Assembly: GCA_026988015.1 (NCBI GenBank)
Contig: JALSMA010000055.1
Location: 1-64,000 of the forward strand
Length of the DNA stretch: 64,000 nucleotides
Direction of reading: 5' to 3'
Source: Desulfobulbaceae bacterium
Lineage (GTDB): Bacteria > Desulfobacterota > Desulfobulbia > Desulfobulbales > Desulfocapsaceae
The position numbers were made by a program, and so were the translations under genes. The notes below the pieces were generated by a model. That model was not told the DNA's origin, made no database searches, and saw only the letters and a program-made list of their open reading frames with translations. Positions 1 to 10,450 of this stretch are shown piece by piece. Numbering within the stretch: position 1 is the stretch's first letter; every line of letters starts with the position of its first letter.

Positions 1-332
1 AGTAACAACTTTGCAGCATCAAGCTTTGTGCTGTTCCCTGATGTCCTCATGAGTCGAGACAGCAATGGAATCGCTGATTGCTTCAAGCCAGTACTGATTG
101 ACAACGCCAGGGTAACCCAACATTGCCTGCGGGCGTACTGATGTCTGTTTGGCTTGTTTCCATGTTGATGATGAATCGCACTTCCGGGTGCTTTTATCCA
201 TCTCCGTAAAAGGCTATCATGTATATCCAAATTCCTGGCAGCCTCAGTAATCTTGTATCCTTGTTCTGTCACCAGTTTGACGGCTTCATCCTTGAATTCG
301 TCAGTGTACTTTCTGCGAGTCGTTTTCTTCAT
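1..332 (-). pseudogene. IS3-family OrfA helix-turn-helix protein, partial and probably rearranged
   Basis: Reading starts at ATG 330-332 behind AGGAGG. The first 47 or so residues are a clear IS3/IS911 OrfA helix-turn-helix: a basic start with YTDEFKDEAVKLV, then ITEAARNLDI and SLLRRWIK. After that, the charged and leucine-zipper-like continuation expected of OrfA is missing. The frame stays open to base 1 but the residues (HHQHGNKPNRHQYARR and so on) resemble no transposase I know. A second minus-strand frame (201 down to 19) is also open for 60 codons. A junction or deletion near base 190 is the simplest reading, leaving a broken transposase. Since the edge cuts the gene, a new in-frame fusion cannot be excluded. 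Confidence 0.55.
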
Positions 333-379
333 GTGAACACCTCCTCTGAGCAGTTTAGCCGCTCTTAAGTTTGTGTCCA
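1..379 (-). mobile_element. End of an IS3-type insertion sequence, cut by the left edge
   Basis: On the minus strand a terminal sequence beginning TGGACACAAACTTAAGAG (near 379 down to 362) lies about 30 bases before a strong AGGAGG ribosome site and an orfA-like start at 332. TGGACA-type termini followed closely by a small helix-turn-helix orfA are usual for IS3-family elements. The element continues beyond base 1, so the other end and the orfB integrase cannot be judged. Target-site duplication cannot be tested from one end. Confidence 0.6.
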
Positions 380-640
380 TTTTTTCTATACCACGTCACT
401 TCAACGGAGGGATTTTTTTGCAATAGTGGGGACTTCTACTTTGCAAAAGCAACTTATGTCATGGAGGATGTTTATTATAGGAAACTCTAAATTTCATATT
501 TCAAAATATAAATTGACTTTATCATTCTTGAAGTGATTAAATTTATGAAACTTCAATAGAAGCTGTCCTCTTAATCTTCAGCAGGCAATTCAATCGGTTT
601 CAACATACAATTCACAAAATTATCTGTTATCAGGAGTGTT

Positions 641-2794
641 ATGAATATTTCACGGAAAATTGTCCTTATTGCTGTCGTACCACTCCTGCTACTAGGTATT
701 ATTTCCCTGGCAGCATCAATGTATTCTGTCAATAAACTTGGGGAAGATGAGATCAGGATGCAGGGTGAAATGCTCCGACAGGAGCGTGAAGAGAAACTTC
801 AGGATCTCGTTAGAAATAGTATGGCAATTCTGGAAACTCAGTATAAAGCTGCCAATGACCCTGAAAAAGTTGCGGCCGCTTTTCTTCCGGAACTGAAAAG
901 TGTCATCGAGACTGCTGTTTCAACCATTGAAGCGGTTTATAGTCGTTATGATCTTGATGACAATGGAAAAAAAGAGCTTGCCCTTTCTCTTATAGAAAAA
1001 ATGCGCTATGGCAAAAGTGGTTATATCTGGATTAACGATATGAATCCGACCATGATAATGCATCCGATAAAACCATCTCTTAACGGCCAGGATATATCTG
1101 GTTTTGCCGATCCGAATGGGAAAAATTTTTTTGTTGAGATGGTGAAAGTATGTAAGGCGGATGGTGAAGGAACCGTTGCCTATATGTGGCCTCAACCCGG
1201 CAAAGATCGCCCGGTGGCTAAACTGTCCTACGTTAAATTTTTTGAACCCTGGGGCTGGATACTTGGTACCGGTATCTATCTCCAACGGGCGGAAGAGAGC
1301 TTTATGCAGGAGGCAAAAGATGCTATTGGGGCCCTACGATACGGTGCTGAAGGAAAGGACTACTTTTGGATAACCGATGGTCGACCGACCATGATAATGC
1401 ACCCTATGAAACCATCACTCAATGGAAAAGATATTTCCAACGTCACTGATCCAAACGGGAAAAAACTTTTTGTAGAGATGGTTAATGTATGTAAACGTGC
1501 GGGAGAGGGCTTTGTCGATTATATGTGGCCTAAGCCGGGGCAGCCGGATCCTGTTGCCAAATTATCATTTGTTAAAGAGTTTGAACCATGGGGTTGGATA
1601 GTGGGGACTGGAATATACCTTGATGACATAGACAGGGCGCTTGAAGTTGTCAAAGAGGATGTTCAAAAAAATGTTGCAGATCAGCGAAACATGCTCATTC
1701 TTATTATCGTGGCGCTTGTCATGGCAACCGTAGTTGTTCTCACTTTTTTTACCCGCAAGATTACTTCCCCCATAAAAAAAACAAGTACTATGCTGCGTGA
1801 TATTGCAGAAGGTGAAGGTGACTTGACATCCAGGATAGAGGTGGATACCCAGGATGAAATAGGGGAAATGGGGGATTGGTTTAACTCCTTTGTTGGAAAG
1901 CTCCAGCAGATGATTAAAAGTGTCAGTAAGGATGCAGGGAAGCTTGATGATTCAGTTGACTCTCTTGCCAGAGTATCGGAGCTTTTGTCTTCCAGTGCCG
2001 ATGATACATCTACCATGGCAACTTCAGTTGCAGCAGCAGCAGAGGAAATGAGTGTCAATATGAATTCTGTTTCAACTGCCATGGAAGAGTCTGCAGCAAA
2101 CGTGGATTTGGTTGCCATTGCAATCAATGAAATGACATCAACCATTGATGAAATTGCTGAAAACTCTGAAAAAGCTCGAACCATCACAAGTGATGCTGTA
2201 AAGCAGGTGAACAACGCTTCAGTAGAAGTTGGAAGCCTCGGTGTCTCAGCTCAGGAGATTGGTCAGGTGCTGGAAACCATAACTGAGATTTCTGCACAGA
2301 CAAATCTCCTGGCGCTCAATGCCACCATAGAGGCAGCTAGAGCAGGAGAAGCCGGCAAGGGGTTTGCAGTGGTGGCCAATGAAATTAAAGATCTTGCCCA
2401 GCAGACGTCTAATGCAACCGGGGATATCCGTCAGAAGATCGAGTCTATTCAGCACTCCACGGCGGCCACCGTGAAAGAGATCGGCAATATCACTAACGTG
2501 GTGAATGAAAATTCCATGATTGTAGGGACCATTGCGACAGCCGTTGAAGAACAGTCAGCCACCGCTAGGGAAATATCAGAATCTGTAAGTCAGATGTCCA
2601 GCAGATTACAGGAAATAAACGAAAACGTTGGGCAGAGCTCTAATGTCGCCCAGGACATTGCCAATGATATAGCCAGAGTAAATGACGCATCTACAGAAAT
2701 AAATAATGATTCTGATGAGGTTCGAAAAACCTCTAATGATATGAGTGAGTTGTCGTTACGATTGAACAATCTTGTTAAAACATTTAAGGTGTGA
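641..2794 (+). CDS. Methyl-accepting chemotaxis protein with two Cache domains
   Basis: A 717-residue transmembrane chemoreceptor that would sense a small periplasmic ligand and control CheA. Transmembrane helices lie at about 7-28 and 348-373. Between them are two copies of a single-Cache (sCache_2-like) domain, recognisable from the repeated pattern YIWIND/YFWITD, MIMHPxKPSLNG, Y.WP.PG and FEPWGWI.GTGIYL. A HAMP domain follows (about 374-430). The signalling domain has the hairpin tip [17 protein letters not shown], then [18 protein letters not shown]. There is no C-terminal NWETF-type CheR tether. The start at 641 has AGGAG seven bases upstream. It precedes a hybrid kinase on the same strand by 51 bases, so they may share input or transcript. 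Confidence 0.95.
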   Translation: MNISRKIVLIAVVPLLLLGIISLAASMYSVNKLGEDEIRMQGEMLRQEREEKLQDLVRNSMAILETQYKAANDPEKVAAAFLPELKSVIETAVSTIEAVYSRYDLDDNGKKELALSLIEKMRYGKSGYIWINDMNPTMIMHPIKPSLNGQDISGFADPNGKNFFVEMVKVCKADGEGTVAYMWPQPGKDRPVAKLSYVKFFEPWGWILGTGIYLQRAEESFMQEAKDAIGALRYGAEGKDYFWITDGRPTMIMHPMKPSLNGKDISNVTDPNGKKLFVEMVNVCKRAGEGFVDYMWPKPGQPDPVAKLSFVKEFEPWGWIVGTGIYLDDIDRALEVVKEDVQKNVADQRNMLILIIVALVMATVVVLTFFTRKITSPIKKTSTMLRDIAEGEGDLTSRIEVDTQDEIGEMGDWFNSFVGKLQQMIKSVSKDAGKLDDSVDSLARVSELLSSSADDTSTMATSVAAAAEEMSVNMNSVSTAMEESAANVDLVAIAINEMTSTIDEIAENSEKARTITSDAVKQVNNASVEVGSLGVSAQEIGQVLETITEISAQTNLLALNATIEAARAGEAGKGFAVVANEIKDLAQQTSNATGDIRQKIESIQHSTAATVKEIGNITNVVNENSMIVGTIATAVEEQSATAREISESVSQMSSRLQEINENVGQSSNVAQDIANDIARVNDASTEINNDSDEVRKTSNDMSELSLRLNNLVKTFKV

Positions 2795-2845
2795 AGTTGC
2801 ATGAAGCTCTTTTGTTATTCACCTTGAAACCAGTATAATTACCTT

Positions 2846-5800
2846 ATGCAGATAAGTTTTATAAAACAGTCACCACTGCTGCTTCGCCTGGTCGGTTATG
2901 TGCTTTGTTTTACATTACTTGTTGCGATGATTCTCTCTGTGTTGCAGTTGTGGTTAACTTACCGGGGCGATTTTTCCGTCATTATAAAAAATATTGGCCA
3001 GGTGCAGGCCAGTCATTCAGCATCTCTTGTTCGAAACTTGTGGAACATGGATGGTGACGGACTTGATGTGGAATTGAAGAGTATTCTGCGACATCCAGAT
3101 GTTTCCGGGGTGCAACTTACCGATAGTGAGATGGGGGCTAAATATTATGGATCTATTCCGGAAGATGGTAGAGAGCTGCTGAGCAGGAGTTTTACACTCT
3201 CAAAAGTGTTTGGTAACACGCAGATTCCCTTGGGGACAGTAACCATTTATGCATCGCAGGACCGATTGATGAACTTGTTTTGGCGGCGGGTACCCATTAA
3301 TCTTATAACTGAGCTGATAATACTGCTTCTGATGGGGTTTTTTATTCTCGGGCTTTTCCTGATGAAGTTTAATCGGCATATAATAAAAATTGCCGAATTT
3401 GCTGAGAATATAGAGATTGACAACCTTGGTGAGGAACTGCAGCTTGATAGAAAAGAAGGCTTTTTAAGCAAAAAACCTGATGAACTTGATCGTATAGTTG
3501 TTTCTTTAAATGAGATGCGCAGAAGGCTGAAGAAACATATAACAGCTCAACAACAGACTGAAGAACAACTTCAGAGGGAGATAGTATTTTCAGAAGCAAT
3601 AATTAACAGCCTGCCCGGCCTGTTTGTGGTGTATGATGAAGATATGAAAGCAATTCTTTTTAATGACAGGTACCAGGAAAGATTGAAAGTTCCAAGGGCT
3701 GAGGTCGCCAACCAGAGTATCGGTGACCGGGTAGTACCCGAGGACCGGGAAATATTTATCAAGGCTATCCATCAGGTTTTTGTGGATCAGAAACCAATTA
3801 GTCTTGAAGTTGAAATAGGATCCTCTGATGATGCGAATAAGAGAATTCCGTATCTTGTGAATGGCAGTTTGTTTGTCCATGAAGGAAAGAAATACCTTAT
3901 TGCTATAAGTAACGATATTTCCGAACAGAAGAAAATAGAAAACGGTCTTCGTCAAGCCCAGAAAATGGAAGCCATAGGGACCCTTGCTGGTGGTATTGCC
4001 CATGATTTTAACAATATTCTTTCTGCAATCATGGGGAATTTGCAATTAGCCCAGTCGTCGATGTCTGAGCCAAGAAAACTTGAGGGCTTTCTGCAGTCTG
4101 GACTTAATGCCTCTTTTCGAGCAAGAGACCTGGTGGCCCAAATTCTTTCAGTTGGCAGAAGAGGACAACAGCGAAAACAACTCTTCCGGTTGAAAAAAAT
4201 TGTGGCTGAAGTGGTTAAATTGTTACAGGCTACAATACCGTCTGCCATTACCATCAGCTTTGAAGGGAACAGTGATAAATGTATCTTTGCTGATATGACC
4301 CAGATTCACCAAGCAATCTTGAATATCTGTACCAACGGATACCAGGCAATGTCCGATAATGGCGGATCCCTGACCATTTCTCTTTCAGAGATAAGATCAG
4401 CAGAACTGGAAGATATGTTAGGCCATGTGGTACCAGAAGGTCTATATCTGCGCCTTGCTATAACTGATACCGGGTGTGGCATGGATGAAACAACTCGGAA
4501 ACTGATTTTTGAACCCTATTTTACCACCAAAGACAGTAATGAGGGTACGGGCCTCGGACTCGCTGTTGTCCATGGCATAATACAGGATCATGATGGCTAT
4601 ATACGTGTTGACAGTGCAATCGGCCATGGAACGACTTTTGAGCTTTTTTTCCCTTTTCTTCGGGGATCTGAACCGCTCCCTGAGGAATCTGATGAAATTA
4701 CTGATATTCCTGGTGGAACTGAACGCATCCTGCTTGTTGATGACGAGCAGGATGTTTTAGAGGCCCTGGCAGAACTTATCTCTCTTCAGGGTTATTCCGT
4801 TACAAGCTTTTCTGATAGCCGTGAGGCCCTTGCGGCGTTTAGTAATACACCCTTATCTTTTGATATTGTGGTTACAGACATGACCATGCCCCATTTGTCC
4901 GGTGAATCTCTTGGTAAAGAAATCATGACCATCCGGCCCGATATCCCAGTGGTGCTCTGTACTGGGTTTAGTAAAAGTATGGGGCTGAAGAGATGCCTGG
5001 AAGCAGGTTTTGCGGCATTTCTTAACAAACCTCTCGATGTAAGAGTTCTTTGCAGGACTATTCGGCAATCCCTTGATAAATCAGTAAAAGCCACTCTCAA
5101 TGTATTGCTGGTTGATGATGATATGTTCAATCAGAAGATACTCACTTTGTTGCTGGAGTTGCTTGATCATCAAGTTGATACTGCAGTCAATGGTGAAGAA
5201 GCTTTGAAAAAACTTACTGCCAACCACTTCGATCTGATATTCATGGATATGCAGATGCCAATACTTGATGGACTACAGACAACAGAAATTTTAAGAGATT
5301 GCGAGGTCAAGGGGGCAGGGTCCGAAGAGTTCACGAAGTGGACTGGAGTTGCTTTTGATGGCCTCAGAGGTGGGCATATCCCAGTCGTTGCTGTTACCGG
5401 AAACCTTGACGAGAAATCTCGAAAGAGGTGTCAGCGTGCGGGGATGGATGAGTTTCTTGCCAAGCCAATTACCCGCGAGGCTGTAAGCAGGATTATAAAA
5501 CAGGTGACAGACTGTACTGTTAATTATGAATTAAACGAAAAATCGGGACAAAGTGGTTTGCCTTTTGATGAGAAATCAGTAAACTATGAATTAGACTTGT
5601 TGTCTGTAAGTATGACTCATTTACAGAAAGTGTATCCGTTAGCTCCAGAACAGATTTCGCAGTTACTGGAGGAGTCCGTTAATTCTTTAAACCATTCTAT
5701 TCATGATGCTTCAGAGGCGCTTGCCAGTAATGATTCTGAAGCATTGGCTGGCATAGCCCATAAGATAAAAGGGACTTTGCTTGGACTGGGTCTTGAGGAG

Positions 5801-5923
5801 TTAGTCGGACTCGCAAGGAACCTGCAGGTTGCAGCAGAAAAGAATGATCCAAAGGAGTACACCGTTATTTTCAGACAGATAACACGATTACTGAAATCTT
5901 TTATTGACAAGGATGATGTATGA
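2846..5923 (+). CDS. Membrane hybrid sensor histidine kinase (PAS-HisKA-HATPase-REC-REC-Hpt)
   Basis: A 1025-residue phosphorelay kinase. Transmembrane helices at about 13-37 and 150-172 enclose a small periplasmic sensor. A HAMP-like segment, a coiled coil (about 230-248) and a PAS domain (about 250-365) follow. The HisKA box is GGIAHDFNNILSA with His386. The ATPase has intact DTGCGM and GTGLGLAVVHGI motifs. Two receiver domains have acceptor aspartates Asp678 (VVTDMTMP) and Asp801 (FMDMQMP). A C-terminal Hpt domain carries His972 (IAHKIKG). The second receiver has an unusual insert of roughly 20 residues between helix 3 and its IPVVAVTG strand. The stop overlaps the start of the next gene by 4 bases (ATGA), so the HD-GYP regulator is its likely output. 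The ribosome site is weak. Confidence 0.94.
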   Translation: MQISFIKQSPLLLRLVGYVLCFTLLVAMILSVLQLWLTYRGDFSVIIKNIGQVQASHSASLVRNLWNMDGDGLDVELKSILRHPDVSGVQLTDSEMGAKYYGSIPEDGRELLSRSFTLSKVFGNTQIPLGTVTIYASQDRLMNLFWRRVPINLITELIILLLMGFFILGLFLMKFNRHIIKIAEFAENIEIDNLGEELQLDRKEGFLSKKPDELDRIVVSLNEMRRRLKKHITAQQQTEEQLQREIVFSEAIINSLPGLFVVYDEDMKAILFNDRYQERLKVPRAEVANQSIGDRVVPEDREIFIKAIHQVFVDQKPISLEVEIGSSDDANKRIPYLVNGSLFVHEGKKYLIAISNDISEQKKIENGLRQAQKMEAIGTLAGGIAHDFNNILSAIMGNLQLAQSSMSEPRKLEGFLQSGLNASFRARDLVAQILSVGRRGQQRKQLFRLKKIVAEVVKLLQATIPSAITISFEGNSDKCIFADMTQIHQAILNICTNGYQAMSDNGGSLTISLSEIRSAELEDMLGHVVPEGLYLRLAITDTGCGMDETTRKLIFEPYFTTKDSNEGTGLGLAVVHGIIQDHDGYIRVDSAIGHGTTFELFFPFLRGSEPLPEESDEITDIPGGTERILLVDDEQDVLEALAELISLQGYSVTSFSDSREALAAFSNTPLSFDIVVTDMTMPHLSGESLGKEIMTIRPDIPVVLCTGFSKSMGLKRCLEAGFAAFLNKPLDVRVLCRTIRQSLDKSVKATLNVLLVDDDMFNQKILTLLLELLDHQVDTAVNGEEALKKLTANHFDLIFMDMQMPILDGLQTTEILRDCEVKGAGSEEFTKWTGVAFDGLRGGHIPVVAVTGNLDEKSRKRCQRAGMDEFLAKPITREAVSRIIKQVTDCTVNYELNEKSGQSGLPFDEKSVNYELDLLSVSMTHLQKVYPLAPEQISQLLEESVNSLNHSIHDASEALASNDSEALAGIAHKIKGTLLGLGLEELVGLARNLQVAAEKNDPKEYTVIFRQITRLLKSFIDKDDV

Positions 5924-6993
5924 CATCTGATATGACTGTCACCCAGGGGCAGAACCTCTCAATCCTCCTGGTTGATGACGACTCTGCCCAGCTAATGCTG
6001 GTGCAGATGCTTGTTGAACAACAGGGCTTTGATGTGGTAACGGCCAGCAATGGCGAGGAAGCCCTTGCTCTGTTTCGTGAAAATACTGATATTCGTCTTG
6101 TGGTTACTGACCTGAGTATGCCGGTAATGGATGGTTTTGAACTGATCCGGAGGATCAGGCAGGAGCAGACCAAATATACATACACTATTGTTCTTACCTC
6201 CCATGAAGATCAGCACTCAGTTGTGAAGGCTCTAAATGATGGGGCGGATGATTTCCTGACCAAACCAGCTTTTAATGAGGAGCTGCAATTACGGATCAAG
6301 AGCGGTATCCGTCTGCTACGTCTTGAAAGTCAGGATGAACTGATTCTTTCCATGGCAAAACTTTCCGAGTACCGCAGTGAGGAAACCGGGTATCATCTAG
6401 AGCGGGTTCGACGATACACCTCGCTTTTAGCCTATGATTTACAAGAAAATTGCCCTGAGTTGAAGCTGACCACATCTTTTGTCGAGGAAATTGCCCAGGT
6501 AACCCCCCTTCATGATATTGGTAAAGTGGCTATTTCAGATAATATTCTCCACAAACCCGGCAAACTCACCAGTGAAGAATTTGAAAAGATGAAAGAGCAT
6601 GCGGCCATCGGTGGCAAGATGCTCTTGGATATTTATGCAAAGACAGGATCCCATTATCTGAAGACTGCCAGTAATATTGCAATGTATCACCATGAAAGAT
6701 ATAATGGTAAAGGGTATCCCCATGGATTAAGTGGTGGAGAAATTCCTCTCTGCGCCCGTATTATGGCTCTTGCTGACATCTATGATGCCATGACCAGTGA
6801 ACGCTGCTACAAAGATGCTTTTTCACACGAAAAGACAAAAGACCTGATTCTCAGTGAGAAAGGTGAACATCTGGATCCCCAGGTTGTTGAATCCTTTTTA
6901 AGGCAGGAAAATGTCTGGCTTGCCATTAAAGAGCGTTATCAAAAGCTGGAGGCGAGTGGTAGCTTGATAGATGATGAAATGAACCCCATTTGA
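5920..6993 (+). CDS. Response regulator with HD-GYP c-di-GMP phosphodiesterase domain
   Basis: A 357-residue RpfG-type protein. An N-terminal receiver (about 10-130) has the acidic pair in LLVDDD, acceptor Asp64 (VVTDLSMP) and a conserved Lys in FLTKPA. The HD-GYP domain (about 150-340) keeps the catalytic pair His198-Asp199 (PLHDIGKVAISD), the downstream HHERYNGKGYP with GYP at 265-267, and LADIYDAMTS. It is therefore predicted to be an active phosphodiesterase that hydrolyses c-di-GMP. Start ATG overlaps the preceding kinase stop by 4 bases, indicating translational coupling and a cognate pair. No signal peptide, so cytoplasmic. Confidence 0.95.
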   Translation: MTSDMTVTQGQNLSILLVDDDSAQLMLVQMLVEQQGFDVVTASNGEEALALFRENTDIRLVVTDLSMPVMDGFELIRRIRQEQTKYTYTIVLTSHEDQHSVVKALNDGADDFLTKPAFNEELQLRIKSGIRLLRLESQDELILSMAKLSEYRSEETGYHLERVRRYTSLLAYDLQENCPELKLTTSFVEEIAQVTPLHDIGKVAISDNILHKPGKLTSEEFEKMKEHAAIGGKMLLDIYAKTGSHYLKTASNIAMYHHERYNGKGYPHGLSGGEIPLCARIMALADIYDAMTSERCYKDAFSHEKTKDLILSEKGEHLDPQVVESFLRQENVWLAIKERYQKLEASGSLIDDEMNPI

Positions 6994-7195
6994 AGCGATT
7001 GCAGCTGCTTTTGTCTTATCCTTTTTTTGGTATTTCTCCTCTTCGAGATTGTACTTTCTTGTGGACATTCTCCCGTATCTGTTTTACTTCCCCCCTGTGT
7101 AGTTATCAAGACCGTTAAGAGTACCTGGAGTGTTTCGTGGTGTTCAGGTGCAGAGAAATGAACAGGTTGTCATTTAAATTAAGAGAACACTCACT

Positions 7196-8920
7196 ATGAA
7201 AAAAATTGGGCTAGCTCTATTGCTGTTGCTCTGTGTGGCCGGTATACTCTTTTTTCTGTTTCAGGGGAAACAGGATAAGCAGCTTCAGGCAGCAGACTGT
7301 CTTCCTGACGATGTTCTTTTCTATGGAGAACAGATTGATTTCACAGATATGTATCAGACATTCAGCAATAGTCGTTTGGGAAGAACATTAGCTGGAATCG
7401 ATTTTGCGGCCATAGGGTTGGAAATGGGGCCGGCCGGTAATTCCATTGTGGAAGTTGAAAAGTCCTGGATAGAAGTCAGGGATACTATCAAAAGCAAGGC
7501 TTTTAACGAGTTGTTTGGGAAGGAGTTCTCAGTTGCAGTTTTCTCCGGAAAATCTTTTTCCGAATCAGCTCCGGCAGGATCTCTCGAGGAGCGACTTCTG
7601 CTTATTGCCAGGCCGCGGCACAATGTTACCCTGCTGCTGTACCTCAGTCAGTTTGTAAGTAAAGATATCCCTCAAAGTACAGTTCAATATGGGGCACATA
7701 CTATCACAAGGTATCAGTTGGATGATAACAGAACCATTTCCACTGCAACTGTAGAGGGGCTTGTCCTAGCAGGACTTGAAGAGCGTCTTGTTCGGAACAG
7801 TCTTGATCATTATGACAGTGGTGAGAACCTCTTGAGCAACAATAAAGAGTATAAACGGTTACGTGAAAATTTTTCAGGCGCAAAAATGTTCAGCTATCTG
7901 TCGCTACCCGCTCTGCTTGTTCAGGAGCGGCAGATTGGCAAGGATCTCCCGGAGGAAGACAGGGAAGAATATTTCAACCTGTTGTCGCAGTGGGAAGGTT
8001 GGGGGGCAGCAGCCTACGGTGCCTGGCATGACAGTGGTGTGGTTAAGGACAAGGCGGAAATTCTTTTCGACAAGGGCAAACTTGACAGCCGAGTTGCCAA
8101 TCTCTGTGAGATAAAGCCTGGACCCAATAAGACACTTGCATTGGTTCCAACTGAGACCCTTTTTTATTATTGGACAAACACCCTGAATCTGCCGCTGATT
8201 TGGGAGATTTACTCAACAGAGGCCACCCAGCAACAACCTGAGGCGCTTAATATCCTGCGTCATGAATTACGTGACATAGCCGGAGTTGAACTTGAAGATG
8301 TGCTGGCCATGGTGGGTAATGAATTTGCCGTTATTGTTGAGGATGTGGGAGGGGAAGGTCTACCTATCCCGAAGGCAGCTATGGTTGTCCATCTGAAAAA
8401 TCCTCAGGAGTTCCTGCGGGTTTTTAATATTCTGCTGAGTAATGCAGATATACCTGTGAACACAAAATCCTATAAGGAGAACGATCTGAGCTACTGGGGA
8501 GTCGCTCCACAGGGTGGTTTGCAGCCAGCTTTTACCCTGATAGACAAGTATCTTCTTGTGTCAAACTCCCTTGACCTAGTGAAACAGATAGTGGATACGA
8601 GTAATGATCCTGCTCTCAGTCTTCCTGTCAGTTCTTTTATGACAGAGGCTGGAAAGGATCTTTTGAAAAATAACAACTCGGCTACTTATGTGCACATCGC
8701 AAAACTCGCTGATGCCATGGAAGAACTGGTAACATGGGTTGGTGCAATGGCAGTTCTTCAGGGACCTGAAGTTGCCAGAAACTCAGATATTGTGGTGAAT
8801 AAACTTGCTCTGCCCCTTCTTGATGGGGTGGCTATGTATACGCAACTATGGTCAAGGTCAGTTATAACTGAAGACAGTATAGTATTGGAATCAACCACAG
8901 CCACAGTTCATAAACAATAA
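7196..8920 (+). CDS. Exported or membrane-anchored protein of unknown function
   Basis: A 574-residue protein with an N-terminal hydrophobic segment (about 4-22, KKIGLALLLLLCVAG) that would act as a signal peptide or anchor; the remainder looks periplasmic and soluble. It opens with DCLPDDVLFYGE and later has repeated alpha/beta stretches such as AMVVHLKNPQEFLRVFN and DKYLLVSNSLDLVKQIV. That layout resembles DUF3352-type proteins, but I cannot assign it firmly. No catalytic motif was recognised. It stands alone between the HD-GYP gene (202 bases upstream) and the next gene (138 bases downstream). A short AGAGAA sequence precedes the ATG. Confidence 0.85.
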   Translation: MKKIGLALLLLLCVAGILFFLFQGKQDKQLQAADCLPDDVLFYGEQIDFTDMYQTFSNSRLGRTLAGIDFAAIGLEMGPAGNSIVEVEKSWIEVRDTIKSKAFNELFGKEFSVAVFSGKSFSESAPAGSLEERLLLIARPRHNVTLLLYLSQFVSKDIPQSTVQYGAHTITRYQLDDNRTISTATVEGLVLAGLEERLVRNSLDHYDSGENLLSNNKEYKRLRENFSGAKMFSYLSLPALLVQERQIGKDLPEEDREEYFNLLSQWEGWGAAAYGAWHDSGVVKDKAEILFDKGKLDSRVANLCEIKPGPNKTLALVPTETLFYYWTNTLNLPLIWEIYSTEATQQQPEALNILRHELRDIAGVELEDVLAMVGNEFAVIVEDVGGEGLPIPKAAMVVHLKNPQEFLRVFNILLSNADIPVNTKSYKENDLSYWGVAPQGGLQPAFTLIDKYLLVSNSLDLVKQIVDTSNDPALSLPVSSFMTEAGKDLLKNNNSATYVHIAKLADAMEELVTWVGAMAVLQGPEVARNSDIVVNKLALPLLDGVAMYTQLWSRSVITEDSIVLESTTATVHKQ

Positions 8921-9058
8921 CCTGAATTCGTGAGCGTCCGGTAGTGATGCAGTTTGGTTTTTTACAAAAAATCTGCTTGGTAGTAAGATATCTCTGAATT
9001 TCAGAATATTACCAGAGAGGCAACCACGATCTGGTCACGGGTTCAGGAGGGAATAACC

Positions 9059-9439
9059 ATGGAAAAGCTTGTCGCAGAGTTAAAGCAGATTGTTTCTTTT
9101 AAAGATAGTACAGATATCGGTGATCTTGTCCTCATTGTGGCTAAAGAGCCGAAGATGTTGCTCTATGCCCTAGTCACTGATATTGTAAGGGACAGTTCCC
9201 GAAGAGATGAATGGTGGCATCTTAGCTTGACATTTCTCACGGTACCGCCACAGGAGGTTACCTGGACATTGCGGACCGCACAAATGACAGGTATGGAAGT
9301 TTTTACGATGGGTGGGGAAGAACGATTTGTAAAGGCAGTCAATCTGATTCCCTCTATCTCAAAAAATCCTGATCCCCCCTTGACGTTTGATGAACAAGAT
9401 CCCCCTTCAAAAGCACCATTCCTGAAAAGGGTCAAGTAA
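9059..9439 (+). CDS. Conserved small cytoplasmic protein coupled to thiL, function unknown
   Basis: A 126-residue soluble protein with a strong ribosome site (AGGAGGG, about eight bases before ATG). The sequence is beta-rich in the middle (LVLIVAKEPKMLLYALVTDI, then WWHLSLTFLTVPPQ) with a proline-rich acidic tail ending in a basic KRVK. No known domain was recognised. Its TAA shares one base with the thiL ATG (TAATG), so the two are translated together. That context hints at a shared expression unit rather than a role in thiamine synthesis. Confidence 0.8.
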   Translation: MEKLVAELKQIVSFKDSTDIGDLVLIVAKEPKMLLYALVTDIVRDSSRRDEWWHLSLTFLTVPPQEVTWTLRTAQMTGMEVFTMGGEERFVKAVNLIPSISKNPDPPLTFDEQDPPSKAPFLKRVK

Positions 9440-10425
9440 TGGCTGCATGGACAGAGCACAGGCTGATTGAAAAAATTCGTAAGGCCTGTGTCAATAGGGC
9501 TGACGGCTTATTGACCTCCATTGGTGATGACTGCTGTGAAGTGACAGCACCCGGATCTTTTCTCATTTCAATGGACAGTCTTGTTGAAGGCGTTCATTTT
9601 GACAGCAGTTTTCATCCCCCCCATCTGCTGGGAAGAAAATCCATTGCTGTCAACTTAAGTGATATTGCTGCAATGGGTGGAAGGCCCCGTTTTGTTCTCC
9701 TGTCCCTGTGTCTCCCTGAAGATCTTGAGTGGCACTGGATTTCCTCCTGGTTGGACGGTGTTTTTGAGATTCTCACTGAACATCGGTGTGTTCTGATTGG
9801 AGGTGATACCGTAAAGGCTGGTGAACTGGTGGTAACCGTAACTGTTCTTGGAGAACCACCTGACAGTGGTGCGATATATCGTAACAATGCCGCAGAAGGC
9901 GATACCGTTTGGGTCTCAGGGAACCTTGGCTCGGCCGGCGGTGGTTTGAGAATATTAAGTGATTGTGCGTCAACAATTGCAGATAGTTCTGCTCACTATG
10001 CTTCCCTGGTGAAGGCACATCTTGATCCTGTTCCCCTTGTTGCACTTGGGCAGAGACTTGCCCGGAGTGGTCTTGTGACAGCAATGCAGGATATTTCAGA
10101 TGGTCTTGCAACTGACTTGGCTCATATCTGCAAGGCTTCGGGGGTGTCAGCAACCATTACTGCTGATTTACTGCCATATCTACCAGAACTCGCCAACCTT
10201 TCAAAGAGTCTCCACCTTGACCTTGATAAGTTAATTCTCTGTTCTGGCGAGGATTATCAGTTGGTGTTTACGGTCAAAGGCGGGTGCGAAGATCTGTTTT
10301 TTGAACAGTTTAGTGAAACTGTATCTGCTCCTGTCAAGATCGGGATGATAGGGAGTGGGGCTGGGGTTTTTCTGAAAAAAGGAGGTCAGAGTGTTGAGAT
10401 TAGCTTCCAGGGCTATGAACATTAA
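9439..10425 (+). CDS. thiL: Thiamine-monophosphate kinase
   Basis: A 328-residue enzyme that phosphorylates thiamine monophosphate with ATP to the active cofactor thiamine diphosphate in the cytoplasm. Family hallmarks of the AIR-synthase/ThiL fold are visible: IGDDCCEV near residue 27, SMDSLVEGVHF near 50, GRKSIAVNLSDIAAMGG near 70, GGDTVKAG near 115, MQDISDGLATDLAHI near 215 and SGEDYQLVF near 270. Length matches the family. The start overlaps the stop of the small upstream gene by one base. The downstream deaminase gene is convergent, 25 bases away. Confidence 0.93.
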   Translation: MAAWTEHRLIEKIRKACVNRADGLLTSIGDDCCEVTAPGSFLISMDSLVEGVHFDSSFHPPHLLGRKSIAVNLSDIAAMGGRPRFVLLSLCLPEDLEWHWISSWLDGVFEILTEHRCVLIGGDTVKAGELVVTVTVLGEPPDSGAIYRNNAAEGDTVWVSGNLGSAGGGLRILSDCASTIADSSAHYASLVKAHLDPVPLVALGQRLARSGLVTAMQDISDGLATDLAHICKASGVSATITADLLPYLPELANLSKSLHLDLDKLILCSGEDYQLVFTVKGGCEDLFFEQFSETVSAPVKIGMIGSGAGVFLKKGGQSVEISFQGYEH

Positions 10426-10450
10426 GATCTCAGGAGAACAGCTAGAATAA

